Source: Planctomycetia bacterium (lineage in GTDB: Bacteria; Planctomycetota; Planctomycetia; Pirellulales; PALSA-1355). From it: DNA of 37,485 nt. The stretch is from assembly GCA_016200205.1 (NCBI GenBank), contig JACQFF010000219.1, forward strand, positions 1 to 37,485. The letters run 5' to 3'. Of this stretch, positions 17,718 to 26,367 are shown one piece after another (the stretch's first letter is position 1; each line of letters starts with the position of its first letter). Under the pieces are notes generated by a model, which saw only the letters and a program-made list of their open reading frames with translations, did no database searches and was not told where the DNA came from. The position numbers and the translations under genes are program-made.

Positions 17718-18932
17718 ATGTCTCGTTTTTTACCGCCAGTTTTGCTGATCGCGCTGTTGGGCATGATCACGTTGATCGGTTGGCAAGGATCGGCGGGCGG
17801 CGATCCCGAGCTTATCAAGATCGTCTCGAGCTTGCCGCGCACCGGCAGCGCCAAGGCCCAAACCGACACGATCGTCAACGGCATCAAGATCGCGCTGGCC
17901 GAGTCCCAGTCGAAGGCGGGCGGTTTTGAAATCGTCTACGCCGATTGGGACGACGCCACCGCCGGCGCCGGCCAATGGACGGCCGAAGCCGAAACCGCCA
18001 ATGCGGCCCGCGCGGTTCGCGATCCCGATGTGATGATCTACATCGGCACCTATAACTCCGGCGCGGCGAAGATTTCGATGCCGATCCTCAACAAGGCCCA
18101 CTTGCTGATGATCAGCCCGGCCAACACCTGGCCAGGATTGACCAAGCCCGACAAGGGCGACCCGGGCGAGCCGGCCATCTACCGACCCACCGGCCAGGTG
18201 AATTACGTGCGGATGGTGCCCACCGATGATCTGCAAGGCCCCTTGGGCGCGGCTTGGGCCAAGGAACTGGGCGTCAAACGGGTTTACGTGCTCGACGACA
18301 ACGAGGTGTATGGCAAGGGGATCGCGACGCTGTTCATCGAGGCCTGCCAGGATTTAGGGATCGACGTGTTGGGACACGAGAGCATCGATTCGAAGGCCCA
18401 GGAATTCAAGCCGTTGATGGCTACGATCAAGGGCGAAAAGCCGGATTTAGTCTATTTCGGCGGCACGACGCAATCGAAAGGGGGCCAAATCGCCAAAGAC
18501 ATGGTCGCCGCCGGGCTGGATTGCAAACTGATGGTTCCCGACGCCTGTTATGAAGAAGCCTTCATCGAGTCGGCCGGCGCCGAAAACGTGAACGACCGCT
18601 GCTACGTCACCTTCGGCGGCCTGCCGCCCGAAGAATTGCGAGGGCCCGGCCGCGCGTTCGTGGAAAAATATGAACAGCGCTTTGGCGGCAAACCCGAGGG
18701 TTATGCGATTTACGGCTACGAGGCGGCCAAAGTCGCGCTTGCGGCGATTTCCCGGGCGGGAGCCAAGGATCGCGCGGCGATTCTCAAAGCTTGTCTGGCG
18801 ATCAAGAATTTTGATAAGGGGGCCTTGGGAACCTGGTCGTTCGACGCCAATGGCGACACCACGCTCAAGACGATCAGCGGCAATGTAATTCACAACGGAC
18901 AATTCGAATTTGTTAAGCTCCTGGGCCAGTAA
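17718..18932 (+). CDS. livK: Branched-chain amino-acid-type ABC transporter substrate-binding protein
   Basis: Periplasmic binding protein of type I fold (LivJ/LivK, Peripla_BP_6), which hands its ligand to the LivHM permease. The 404 residues start with a signal or anchor segment (FLPPVLLIALLGMITLIGW, about 4-22) without a lipobox cysteine, so the protein may stay tethered by this helix. The mature part has KIVSSLPRTGSAKAQTDTIVNG, MIYIGTYNSGAAKISMPILNK, the VYVLDDNEVYGKGIA hinge segment, PDLVYFGGTTQSKGGQIAKDM and IYGYEAAKVALAAISRAG. The first gene of a five-gene operon. The ligand may be Leu/Ile/Val, but urea, amides or aromatic compounds are also bound by this family. Confidence 0.92.
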   Translation: MSRFLPPVLLIALLGMITLIGWQGSAGGDPELIKIVSSLPRTGSAKAQTDTIVNGIKIALAESQSKAGGFEIVYADWDDATAGAGQWTAEAETANAARAVRDPDVMIYIGTYNSGAAKISMPILNKAHLLMISPANTWPGLTKPDKGDPGEPAIYRPTGQVNYVRMVPTDDLQGPLGAAWAKELGVKRVYVLDDNEVYGKGIATLFIEACQDLGIDVLGHESIDSKAQEFKPLMATIKGEKPDLVYFGGTTQSKGGQIAKDMVAAGLDCKLMVPDACYEEAFIESAGAENVNDRCYVTFGGLPPEELRGPGRAFVEKYEQRFGGKPEGYAIYGYEAAKVALAAISRAGAKDRAAILKACLAIKNFDKGALGTWSFDANGDTTLKTISGNVIHNGQFEFVKLLGQ

Positions 18933-18989
18933 ACGTAGGGCGGAGATCGCGCTGCCGGCGCGGCTTCCGCTGGCGGGAGGACGTCGAGC

Positions 18990-19961
18990 GTGACACCGCC
19001 TCTGCTAGTGGCCGCGGTCGACACGTCGAGCGGCTGGCAAACCTTTCTGCAATATGCCCTGATCGGACTGACCAACGGCGCGCTGTTTGCGCTGGTGGCC
19101 TTGGGCTACACGATGGTCTATGGGATCATCGAGCTGATTAATTTCGCCCACGGCGACGTATTCATGCTCGGCTCGTTTCTGGCGCTGGCGCTGATCGGCG
19201 CAATGGCCAAGTATCTCGGCTGGAACTGGGGCGAGCCGGCGATGATTGGGCTCGGCATCGGGCTGCTGCTCGTCGTCGTGCCGCTGTTTTGCGCGGCGTT
19301 GAACGTGACCATCGATCGTGTGGTTTACAAACCGCTCAGGCGGGCGCCTAAGCTGGCCCCGCTGGTCTCGGCCATCGGCGTGTCGTTCGTGTTGATGAAC
19401 GTCGGCCTGCTGTGGGGTGGCGCGGCGGATCGGCATTTTCCCGACCTGGTTTCGCGGCAGAGCGTGTTGGGCGAGACCGCCGCCTTGAGCTTCACCGTCA
19501 AAGATCTGATGGTCGTGGCGATCACCGTGCCGATCATGATCGCGCTGACGCTGTTCGTCAAAACGACCAGGCTCGGCAAAGCCATGCGGGCCACCGCTCA
19601 AGATCCTCTGGCCGCGCAATTGATGGGTATCAACGTCGATCGGGTGATCGGCGCCACGTTCGCGCTGGGCGGAGCACTGGCCGGCGCTGCGGCCGTCATA
19701 TACGGGCTGTACATCAACACGGTCAGCTACCAAATGGGCTTTCAAAACGGCCTGTACGCTTTCACCGCGGCCGTGCTGGGCGGGATCGGCAATATTCCCG
19801 GAGCCGTGCTGGGCGGACTGGTCATCGGCCTGGCGCGCTCGCTGGGCAGTGGCTACGTCGGCGAGCGGTGGACCAGCGCGCTGGTGTTCGTGATCCTGAT
19901 CGCCATTCTGGTGTTCCGGCCCGCCGGACTGCTGGGTTCGCGCACGAGGGACAAGGTATGA
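18990..19961 (+). CDS. livH: Branched-chain amino-acid-type ABC transporter permease LivH
   Basis: Inner-membrane permease, 323 residues with about eight hydrophobic helices. Family marks are LQYALIGLTNGALFALVALGYTMVYGIIELINFAHGDVFMLG (about 20-60), KPLRRAPKLAPLVSAIGVSFVL, the cytoplasmic coupling region GKAMRATAQDPLAAQLMGIN, and GFQNGLYAFTAAVLGGIGNIPGAVLGGL. The GTG at 18990 follows GGGAGG at 9 bases. The stop overlaps the start of livM (ATGA), so translation of the two is probably coupled. Confidence 0.94.
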   Translation: MTPPLLVAAVDTSSGWQTFLQYALIGLTNGALFALVALGYTMVYGIIELINFAHGDVFMLGSFLALALIGAMAKYLGWNWGEPAMIGLGIGLLLVVVPLFCAALNVTIDRVVYKPLRRAPKLAPLVSAIGVSFVLMNVGLLWGGAADRHFPDLVSRQSVLGETAALSFTVKDLMVVAITVPIMIALTLFVKTTRLGKAMRATAQDPLAAQLMGINVDRVIGATFALGGALAGAAAVIYGLYINTVSYQMGFQNGLYAFTAAVLGGIGNIPGAVLGGLVIGLARSLGSGYVGERWTSALVFVILIAILVFRPAGLLGSRTRDKV

Positions 19962-21079
19962 GCCCAGCGTCCCGCAAGCGACCGCCGGTGGAGCTGCTGT
20001 ATTTGGCGGTGCTGTTGGCCTATCCACTTCTGGTCTATCCGGAAGACGCGCTGTTCCGCCTGACCGAGATTTCGATCGGCATGCAACTGACGTATATCTT
20101 CATCTATGCGATTCTGGCGCTGGGGTTGAACGTCGTGGTCGGTTTTACCGGCCTGTTGCATCTGGGAATCGCGGCGTTCTTCGGCATCGGCGCCTACATC
20201 ACGGGCATTTTGACGGTGCCCGCTTATCCCTTTCAGTTGGGGTTTCTGGCAGCCCTGGCGCTCTCGACCGCGGGCGCGGCGCTCTTGGGCGTGTTGCTCG
20301 GCGCGCCGACCTTGCGTTTGCGCGGCGACTATCTGGCGATCGTTACCTTGGGATTTGGCGAGGTGACCCGCTTTACGCTGCGGAACCTGGAAGAGATTAC
20401 CGCCGGGACGCGCGGGCTCAATCCGGTGCCCGCGCCGAGTTTGCCGGTTGCCATGACGGTTCCGCTCCACTGGCTGGGAATCGAGCCCGACTGGAGTTTG
20501 GACTATCGCTTGTTTTATTACCTGGCCCTGGGGCTCCTGTTGCTCGTCGTCGTGCTGTTGCGAAATCTCGAACATTCGCGGCTCGGCCGGGCCTGGGTGG
20601 CGATTCGCGAAGACGAACTGGCTGCCACCTGCATGGGTATCAACGCGGCCCGCGTCAAGCTCTCGGCTTTCGCGTTGGGTTGCGGCTTGGCCGGCATGGC
20701 CGGCTGTCTTTACGCGACCACGCTCACCAGCACCGCAGGGCCCGATGCGTTTGACTTCAATCGCTCGATCATCATGCTCTGCTGCATCATTCTCGGCGGC
20801 TTGGGGAGCGTGCGCGGAACTCTGTTGGGCGTGTTTCTGCTGATCGGCTTCGACAACGTCGTGGCGCCGATCCTCGACGGCTTGATTCAAGGCGCCGACA
20901 TCAATCCCTCGGGCAATCCGCTACTGACGTTCAGCAATTGGAAACTGATGATCTTCGGCCTGGCCTTGATCCTGATGATGCGTTTCCGGCCCGAGGGGCT
21001 GATCCCCTCGGTGCAAATCGAAGCCGAAATGACCAAGGATTTACCAGGGCCGCGCGGCATCCGCGCGGAGGCCCGCTGA
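19958..21079 (+). CDS. livM: Branched-chain amino-acid-type ABC transporter permease LivM
   Basis: Second permease, 373 residues and about nine hydrophobic segments. It has IFIYAILALGLNVVVGFTGLLHLGIAAFFGIGAYITGIL (about 48-86), PTLRLRGDYLAIVTLGFGEV, GRAWVAIREDELAATCMGIN (coupling helix) and a final LALILMMRFRPEGLIPS. The frame is open further upstream across livH, but the ATG at 19958, overlapping the livH stop, gives the normal family start. It is followed after 4 bases by livG. With LivH it forms the membrane pore. Confidence 0.94.
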   Translation: MSPASRKRPPVELLYLAVLLAYPLLVYPEDALFRLTEISIGMQLTYIFIYAILALGLNVVVGFTGLLHLGIAAFFGIGAYITGILTVPAYPFQLGFLAALALSTAGAALLGVLLGAPTLRLRGDYLAIVTLGFGEVTRFTLRNLEEITAGTRGLNPVPAPSLPVAMTVPLHWLGIEPDWSLDYRLFYYLALGLLLLVVVLLRNLEHSRLGRAWVAIREDELAATCMGINAARVKLSAFALGCGLAGMAGCLYATTLTSTAGPDAFDFNRSIIMLCCIILGGLGSVRGTLLGVFLLIGFDNVVAPILDGLIQGADINPSGNPLLTFSNWKLMIFGLALILMMRFRPEGLIPSVQIEAEMTKDLPGPRGIRAEAR

Positions 21080-21083
21080 AAAA

Positions 21084-22406
21084 ATGACGCTCCTCAAACT
21101 CAACAAATTGATCGTTCGCTTCGGCGGACTGACGGCGGTCGAAGACGTCGATTGCGTTGTCCGCGAGCGGCAGATTTTTTCGATCATCGGCCCCAATGGC
21201 GCCGGCAAGACGACCGTCTTCAATGCGATCACCGGCATCTACGAGCCGAGCGGCGGCACGATCGAATTCCGCGGGCAACCCTTGCGGCGACGACTGTCCT
21301 GGCAGGTGCTGGTCCTGTGCGTCGTGGTGGGTTTGATTACCGGTTTCGGCGCGGCCCTGGTCAGCGTCGATGTCAACGCCCTGTGGCGAGCCGCCATCAA
21401 ACGCAACTATGCCCGCCCGGGCGAGCCCTTTTCGTACGCGGCGGCCGGGCACGACGCTTGGAACTATATGCAGGGAACTTTGGCGCTCGACCGAATGCGA
21501 GGCAATCGCTGGGCGGTGCGCACGCCCGACGGCCGCCGCACGCTCGGCTACGCCAAGTCGCACGACGAAGCCGAGCAGATGCGCTCGCGCTTCGAAAAGC
21601 TCATCGACGCAGCCGGCTCGACGACCGCGCCGGTCGAGCGAGATGGCAAGTGGGTCGTCCGCGACCGAGACGATACGGAAAATCTGGCGAGCTTTGAAGC
21701 CGAGGCGGACGCTCGGGCCGTGTTGGACAAATATGCCACGCTGGCCCGCGATCCGGCAGCCCGGCGGCGCAGCGCACTCGTGGCACTGTTGCTGGGCATC
21801 GTCGTTGGCTCGGCCGGCACGTGGGCCGTTTGGAGCCGAGCGCGGCGGACGCCGGAAGTCATTTCGCGCGCCGGAATCGCGCGCACGTTTCAAAACATCC
21901 GGCTATTCCAGAACATGACCGTTTTGGAAAACGTGTTGACTGGCATGGATCGCGGCTTGCGGGGGGGCGTGATCCGGATGGCGTTGCAGTTGCCCGGCAT
22001 CCGGCAGCAGGAGCGAGCGGCCCGAGAGCGTGCGCGCCGGCTGCTCGGCTTCGTGGGGCTGGCCGGTAAGGAACGGATGCTGGCCAAGAATTTGCCCTAT
22101 GGCGACCAGCGCCGCTTGGAAATCGCCCGGGCGCTGGCCACCGAGCCGCAATTGATTCTGCTCGACGAGCCCGCCGCGGGAATGAATCCGGCCGAGTCGA
22201 TCGAGTTGAACCGGCTGATCGGGCAGATTCGCGACCAAGGATTGTCGGTGCTGTTGATCGAGCATCACATGAAAGTCGTGATGGGCATTTCCGACCGCAT
22301 CGCGGTCTTGGACTACGGCGCGAAGATCGCCGAAGGCACGCCGGAGGAAGTGCGCAAAAACCCCAAAGTGATCGCGGCCTATTTGGGAAGCGAAGAGGTA
22401 AGTTGA
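21084..22406 (+). CDS. livG: LivG-type ABC transporter ATPase with a large membrane-spanning insert
   Basis: This ATPase powers the LivKHM importer. Walker A GPNGAGKT is at 36-43, the Q-loop glutamine Q270 in GIARTFQNIRLF, the signature LPYGDQRR at 337-344, Walker B LILLDEP at 357-363 and the H-loop H394. LivG proteins usually have about 255 residues; this one has 440. The extra 185 lie at about 70-255, after TIEFRGQPL and before the Q-loop. The insert has two hydrophobic helices (QVLVLCVVVGLITGFGAALV, 74-93; ALVALLLGIVVGSAGTWAVW, 231-250) around about 135 polar residues. Those contain two similar units, RWAVRTPDG...(142-173) and KWVVRDRDD...(189-220). If the ATPase is cytoplasmic, the loop between the helices must be outside. 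All ATPase motifs are intact. The insert is in frame, with codon use like the rest. Confidence 0.93.
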   Translation: MTLLKLNKLIVRFGGLTAVEDVDCVVRERQIFSIIGPNGAGKTTVFNAITGIYEPSGGTIEFRGQPLRRRLSWQVLVLCVVVGLITGFGAALVSVDVNALWRAAIKRNYARPGEPFSYAAAGHDAWNYMQGTLALDRMRGNRWAVRTPDGRRTLGYAKSHDEAEQMRSRFEKLIDAAGSTTAPVERDGKWVVRDRDDTENLASFEAEADARAVLDKYATLARDPAARRRSALVALLLGIVVGSAGTWAVWSRARRTPEVISRAGIARTFQNIRLFQNMTVLENVLTGMDRGLRGGVIRMALQLPGIRQQERAARERARRLLGFVGLAGKERMLAKNLPYGDQRRLEIARALATEPQLILLDEPAAGMNPAESIELNRLIGQIRDQGLSVLLIEHHMKVVMGISDRIAVLDYGAKIAEGTPEEVRKNPKVIAAYLGSEEVS

Positions 22407-23119
22407 TGCCGGCACTGTTGGAAATGCAAGAGTTCTATGCCGGCTACGGCCCGATCGAGGTGCTCAAAGGCATTTCGATCGAGGTGCGGCCCGGCGAGAT
22501 CGTGGCGCTGATCGGCGCGAACGGCGCCGGAAAAACGTCGACGCTGATGGGTATTTCCGGCTGCCTGCGACCGCGTCGCGGGCGCGTGCTGTGGGAAAGC
22601 CAGGAGATTCAACAATTGCCCGCCCACGAAATCGTCCGCCGCGGGATCTGCCATTCGCCGGAGGGCCGCAAGATTTTCCCGCGATTGACGGTGCTCGAGA
22701 ATTTGCAGATGGGGGCCTTTTCGCGCCGCGATCGCGCGGGCATCGAGCGCGACCTGGTGCACGCCTTCGAATTGTTTCCCATTCTCGCTGAGCGCAGAAC
22801 GCAGGCCGGCGGCACGCTCTCCGGCGGTGAACAACAGATGCTCTCCGTTGCCCGAGCGCTGATGGGGCGACCGAAATTGCTCTTGCTCGACGAACCCTCC
22901 TTGGGGTTGGCTCCCATGATCGTGGTCAAGATTTTCGACGTGGTCCGCAAGCTGAACCAGGAGGGCATGGCCATTTTGCTGGTCGAGCAAGCTGCCCGCA
23001 TGGCCCTCAAGCTTGCCCATCGCGGATACGTGATGGAAATCGGCCAGATCACGATGGTCGACAAGGCCGCCGCATTGTTGACCGACAAGCGCGTGCAGGA
23101 CGCGTACCTGGGAGAATGA
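22406..23119 (+). CDS. livF: Branched-chain amino-acid-type ABC transporter ATPase LivF
   Basis: Second ATPase of the importer, 237 residues, the normal length and without any insert. Walker A is GANGAGKTS, followed by GICHSPEGRKIFPRLTVLENL around the Q-loop region (here SPEGR, typical of LivF). The signature is LSGGEQQMLSVARALM, Walker B is LLLLDEPSLGLAP, and the H-loop region is ILLVEQAARMALKLAHRGYVME. The ATG at 22406 overlaps the livG stop (TGATG), and a GAGG lies upstream. It is the last gene of the operon. LivF pairs with LivG as an ATPase heterodimer. Confidence 0.95.
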   Translation: MPALLEMQEFYAGYGPIEVLKGISIEVRPGEIVALIGANGAGKTSTLMGISGCLRPRRGRVLWESQEIQQLPAHEIVRRGICHSPEGRKIFPRLTVLENLQMGAFSRRDRAGIERDLVHAFELFPILAERRTQAGGTLSGGEQQMLSVARALMGRPKLLLLDEPSLGLAPMIVVKIFDVVRKLNQEGMAILLVEQAARMALKLAHRGYVMEIGQITMVDKAAALLTDKRVQDAYLGE

Positions 23120-23224
23120 TTGCGATAGAAGACGCCGCGGTGCGCGAAGCTCAGCGTCACAATGATTCTTGCCATTTTCCATCAAGCATTACGTCCCACA
23201 GCCCACCCGCGCGAGTGACTGATC

Positions 23225-23253
23225 TTGTCCTAAATGAGGTGGCTGAATAGACT
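23225..23253 (+). promoter_or_regulatory. Weak promoter candidate before the HIT gene
   Basis: TTGTCC (23225-23230) and TAGACT (23248-23253) lie 17 bases apart, each 4/6 to consensus. They sit in the 226-base gap after livF, which otherwise shows nothing I can name. Confidence 0.25.
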
Positions 23254-23345
23254 TCGTTCGATGGATACTCGCCGCCCGCGGCGTCGCAGGGCAGATTCCG
23301 CGGCGGAAAGTGCTCAATCGGATCATTGATGGCGGAGAATTAGTT

Positions 23346-23909
23346 TTGGTCCGGCAGGAACAGCTCTGGGCTCCTTGGCGGCTCGCTTATATCAGCGGCG
23401 AGGCCGGCGCTCCGGCCGAGCCTGCCGACAAAAGTGAACTTCAGTTTCCGCCGGGCGCCGATCCGGAGTGTTTTATTTGCCGCGGTATCGCCGATTCGGC
23501 CGATCGCGAGAACTTGATCGTGGAGCGCACCGCCAATTCGGTGGTGATCGTCAATCGTTTCCCCTACAACAACGGCCATCTGCTCGTTGCTCCGCTAGCC
23601 CACAAGGGCCGGCCCGACGACCTCTCGAACCACGAACACCTCGACCTGCAGCAGCTCATTACGAAATACGTCGCTCTCGTCGAGCGGCTGATGAACGCCG
23701 AGGGTTTTAATATTGGGCTCAATTTAGGGCGCGTCGCCGGCGCCGGCTTGCCGGGTCATCTGCATTGGCACATCGTGCCGCGCTGGAACGGCGACACCAA
23801 TTTCATGCCGTCGGTCGCCGGAGTCAAAGTTATGCCCCAAGCGCTCGACGCGCTATGGGAAATCATTCACCAGGCCAATGCGCCCGGCAACCGTGGCAAA
23901 TCGAATTGA
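23346..23909 (+). CDS. HIT-family nucleotide hydrolase/transferase (Ap4A phosphorylase-like branch)
   Basis: Histidine-triad protein of 187 residues. The triad motif is HLHWHIVPRW, with NIGLNLGRVAGAGLPG before it. The N-terminal EQLWAPWRLAYI and the CFIC pair belong to the branch related to diadenosine tetraphosphate phosphorylases; RFPYNNGHLLVAPLAHKG also fits. A GTG at 23310 would add 12 residues. I favour the TTG at 23346 because GGAG lies eight bases before it and the family usually begins just before EQLWAPWR. The stop overlaps the start of the next gene. The substrate is unproven. Confidence 0.88.
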   Translation: MVRQEQLWAPWRLAYISGEAGAPAEPADKSELQFPPGADPECFICRGIADSADRENLIVERTANSVVIVNRFPYNNGHLLVAPLAHKGRPDDLSNHEHLDLQQLITKYVALVERLMNAEGFNIGLNLGRVAGAGLPGHLHWHIVPRWNGDTNFMPSVAGVKVMPQALDALWEIIHQANAPGNRGKSN

Positions 23910-25087
23910 TGGCCGCTCTGGCGCGCGACTTCTTTATGGGCACACGGCTCTCATCGACCGAAGAGCGCGAGCAGGCGTTGCTGGCGCCGTACGCCATGCA
24001 CAGCGCGCAATCGGCGGGCCGCGAGCATCCCGAGCCGGACCACCCCTATCGCGGTCCATTTCAGCGCGATCGAGACCGCATTACCCACAGCGCCGCCTAC
24101 CGCCGGTTGAGCTGCAAAACGCAAGTCTTTACCGGCGAGTTGGGCGACTATCACCGCACGCGACTGACTCACACGCTGGAGGTGGCCTCGGTAGCGCGAA
24201 CCATCGGCCGTGCGCTGGCGCTCAACGAGGATTTGATCGAGGCGCTGGCCCTGGTCCACGATTTGGGCCATCCGCCGTTTGGACACGCCGGCGAGGATTT
24301 GCTCGACGAATGCCTTCGCGACGAGGGCGGATTCTCGCACAACGCCCAGGCGCTGCGCATCGTGCGCGAACTGGAAACACGCTATCACGACTTCCCGGGA
24401 CTCAATCTCACACGCGAGGTCCTGGAAGGCCAGGCCACGCGGATCGCGCACGATACGGGCCAGCAGCGCCCCCTGCTGGAGACGCAAGTCGTCGAAGCGG
24501 CCGACAGCATCACCTACGACACGCACGATGCCGACGACGCGCTGGAGTTCGGCCTGTTGGCGCTCGACGAGCTGTTGACCATCGACCTGTGGGCCGAGGC
24601 GGCCCAGCGCGTCCGGCAACGCGGCGCGGCATTGGAGGGCGGTGAATTACGCCGGGCGGTGTTGCACGAATTGATCGATTGGCAGGTCAGTGATTTGCTC
24701 GATCGGGCCAGCCAGCGCTTAGCCGAAGGCCGTTTTGACAGTGCCCAGGCCGTACGACAAGCCGAGCTGATCATCGTGGCCAGCGAGGATTTAGCCGCTC
24801 GCAAGAAAGACCTGGAAGGGTTTCTGCGCAGCCGCGTTTATCAGCATCCCAGCGTGCTCATGCACCGCCGCGAGGCCCAGGCGGCCTTGCGCGCGATGTT
24901 CGAGGCTTTCGTGGCCCAGAGCGAGCTGTTGCCGGAGAGTTTTCGCCGCCGCTCGTCCGTGGTCGGTATCCGGCGCTCGGTGGGCGATTATTTGGCCGGC
25001 ATGACCGATCGCTTCGCCTGGCGCGAGTACAAACGGCTATTTGGCAACGGCGTGCCGGGACTGGAAACGCCCAAAGCTGACATCTAA
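23909..25087 (+). CDS. Deoxyguanosinetriphosphate triphosphohydrolase-like protein (HD domain)
   Basis: A 392-residue member of the Dgt family, which removes triphosphate from dNTPs. It has the usual DPDHPYRGPFQRDRDRI-type opening (here EPDHPYRGPFQRDRDRITHS), RLSCKTQVF, THTLEVASVARTIGRAL with the first metal histidine, and the HD pair in LVHDLGHPPFGHAGEDLLDE. NAQALRIV, LNLTREVLEG and ADSITYDTHDADDAL follow. The length points to the type I dGTPase-like group. The ATG at 23909 overlaps the HIT stop; an in-frame ATG at 23936 is the alternative. The next gene starts 50 bases later. Confidence 0.93.
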   Translation: MAALARDFFMGTRLSSTEEREQALLAPYAMHSAQSAGREHPEPDHPYRGPFQRDRDRITHSAAYRRLSCKTQVFTGELGDYHRTRLTHTLEVASVARTIGRALALNEDLIEALALVHDLGHPPFGHAGEDLLDECLRDEGGFSHNAQALRIVRELETRYHDFPGLNLTREVLEGQATRIAHDTGQQRPLLETQVVEAADSITYDTHDADDALEFGLLALDELLTIDLWAEAAQRVRQRGAALEGGELRRAVLHELIDWQVSDLLDRASQRLAEGRFDSAQAVRQAELIIVASEDLAARKKDLEGFLRSRVYQHPSVLMHRREAQAALRAMFEAFVAQSELLPESFRRRSSVVGIRRSVGDYLAGMTDRFAWREYKRLFGNGVPGLETPKADI

Positions 25088-25136
25088 AATAGGCTTTTGC
25101 TTTTCCGTTCGCCCCTTACGCGACCAAGGGCCTGTC

Positions 25137-26159
25137 ATGGCACTGCTCGTACTACGGTTTATGTTTGTGTTGGTGGCGGCGGGCCTAGGGGTGCAATTGA
25201 TTCGCTCGCCCGCCCTGGGCGCCGAGCCGGCCAATCTGCCCTGGCTTGTTTTCGGCGGGTTGATGTTGCTTTCGGCGGCCGTGATCGGCATCGACATGTT
25301 CGTCCGCCGCAAGCAGCTCGACACGGTCTCGGCCGTGTACGTCGGGCTGTTGGTGGGGCTCTTTCTCACGTACGTGCTACGCCTGGCGCTCAACCCTATC
25401 CTGCCGGAAAAACCTCCCTTCAACCAATGGTCCGAGTTGGTGTTGGGCATGGTGATCTGCTACACGTGCATCAGCCTGCTGCTGCAGACGAAAGATGATT
25501 TTCGATTCATTATTCCCTACGTCGAGTTCGTCAAAGAAGTCAAAGGGCTCAAGCCCTATGTGCTCGACACCAGCGTGGTGATCGACGGCCGGATCGCCGA
25601 CGTCGTGGAAACCAAGATTCTGGACAATCAATTGATCATGCCGCGGTTCGTAATCGCCGAATTGCAAGCCGTGGCCGACAGCTCCGATCGGCTGCGCCGC
25701 AGCCGGGGCCGCCGCGGACTCGACATTCTCAATCGACTGAGCAACAACACCGAAGTCGATTTCAAGATCTATGACCGCGAACTGCCCGATTTCGCCGGCC
25801 AGCCGGTGGACCTGAAGCTGGTGCTGTTGGCCAAGTACCTGGATGGCAAAATCGTGACCAACGATTACAACCTCAACAAAGTGGCGCGGCTGCACGGCGT
25901 GGGGGTCATCAATCTGAATGACCTGGCCAATGCCTTGAAGCCGATCGTGCTGCCGGGCGAAAACCTGGAAGTGCGAATCGTCAAATTCGGCGAAGAGGCC
26001 GGCCAGGGCGTCGGCTATCTCGATGATGGCACGATGATCGTGGTCGAAGGAGGCCGCGAGCATCTCAACAAGAGCGTGAAAATCGCGGTCACGAGCGTGC
26101 TGCAAACCAGCGCCGGCCGAATGATTTTCGGGCGCTATGAAACCGCGGTAAAAGTGTAG
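25137..26159 (+). CDS. Membrane PIN-TRAM domain protein (YacL-like)
   Basis: The 340 residues begin with four hydrophobic segments (about 3-22, 35-55, 64-84 and 100-117). A PIN nuclease-like domain follows, beginning YVLDTSVVIDGRIADV (141-156) with acidic residues D144 and D150. It continues with LIMPRFVIAELQAVADSSD and IVTNDYNLNKVA. A TRAM RNA-binding domain (about 275-335) holds GEEAGQGVGYLDDGTMIVVE and VTSVLQTSAGRMIFG. The order matches the YacL family of membrane-anchored PIN-TRAM proteins, whose role is not settled. AAGGG seven bases before the ATG at 25137 fixes the start. It converges on argS. Confidence 0.93.
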   Translation: MALLVLRFMFVLVAAGLGVQLIRSPALGAEPANLPWLVFGGLMLLSAAVIGIDMFVRRKQLDTVSAVYVGLLVGLFLTYVLRLALNPILPEKPPFNQWSELVLGMVICYTCISLLLQTKDDFRFIIPYVEFVKEVKGLKPYVLDTSVVIDGRIADVVETKILDNQLIMPRFVIAELQAVADSSDRLRRSRGRRGLDILNRLSNNTEVDFKIYDRELPDFAGQPVDLKLVLLAKYLDGKIVTNDYNLNKVARLHGVGVINLNDLANALKPIVLPGENLEVRIVKFGEEAGQGVGYLDDGTMIVVEGGREHLNKSVKIAVTSVLQTSAGRMIFGRYETAVKV

Positions 26160-26275
26160 CTGAATCCAGCCGCGTTCGTAGAGGCACAGGGGTAGCCCAG
26201 GCGGCTAGTTGTTTGGATGTCCAAGGGACAAGAGGATTCCAAATTCGCGTCCGAAAGGCGAGAAACCTCTCTGAC

Positions 26276-26333
26276 AAGCCTCTCGTTGCTTTGCAGCACC
26301 GACAACACGTTGTCGGTGCTATCCGAGAGGCTT
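26276..26333. terminator. Nested perfect hairpin between convergent genes
   Basis: Outer arms AAGCCTCTCG (26276-26285) and CGAGAGGCTT (26324-26333) are perfectly complementary. So are the inner arms AGCACCGACAA (26295-26305) and TTGTCGGTGCT (26310-26320), around a 4-base loop. The structure sits in the 208-base gap between the stop codons of the PIN-TRAM gene and argS. A two-way transcription stop is the likely role, although no T-run follows on either strand. Confidence 0.6.
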
Positions 26334-26367
26334 CCAGCCCTTCGGCGTACCGCCTCAAGTCTTTCGC

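Noticed and set aside
23120-23345. Gap after livF checked for a sixth transporter gene, tRNA or riboswitch
   Set aside because: No cloverleaf, conserved aptamer or coding pattern was seen, only a weak promoter.
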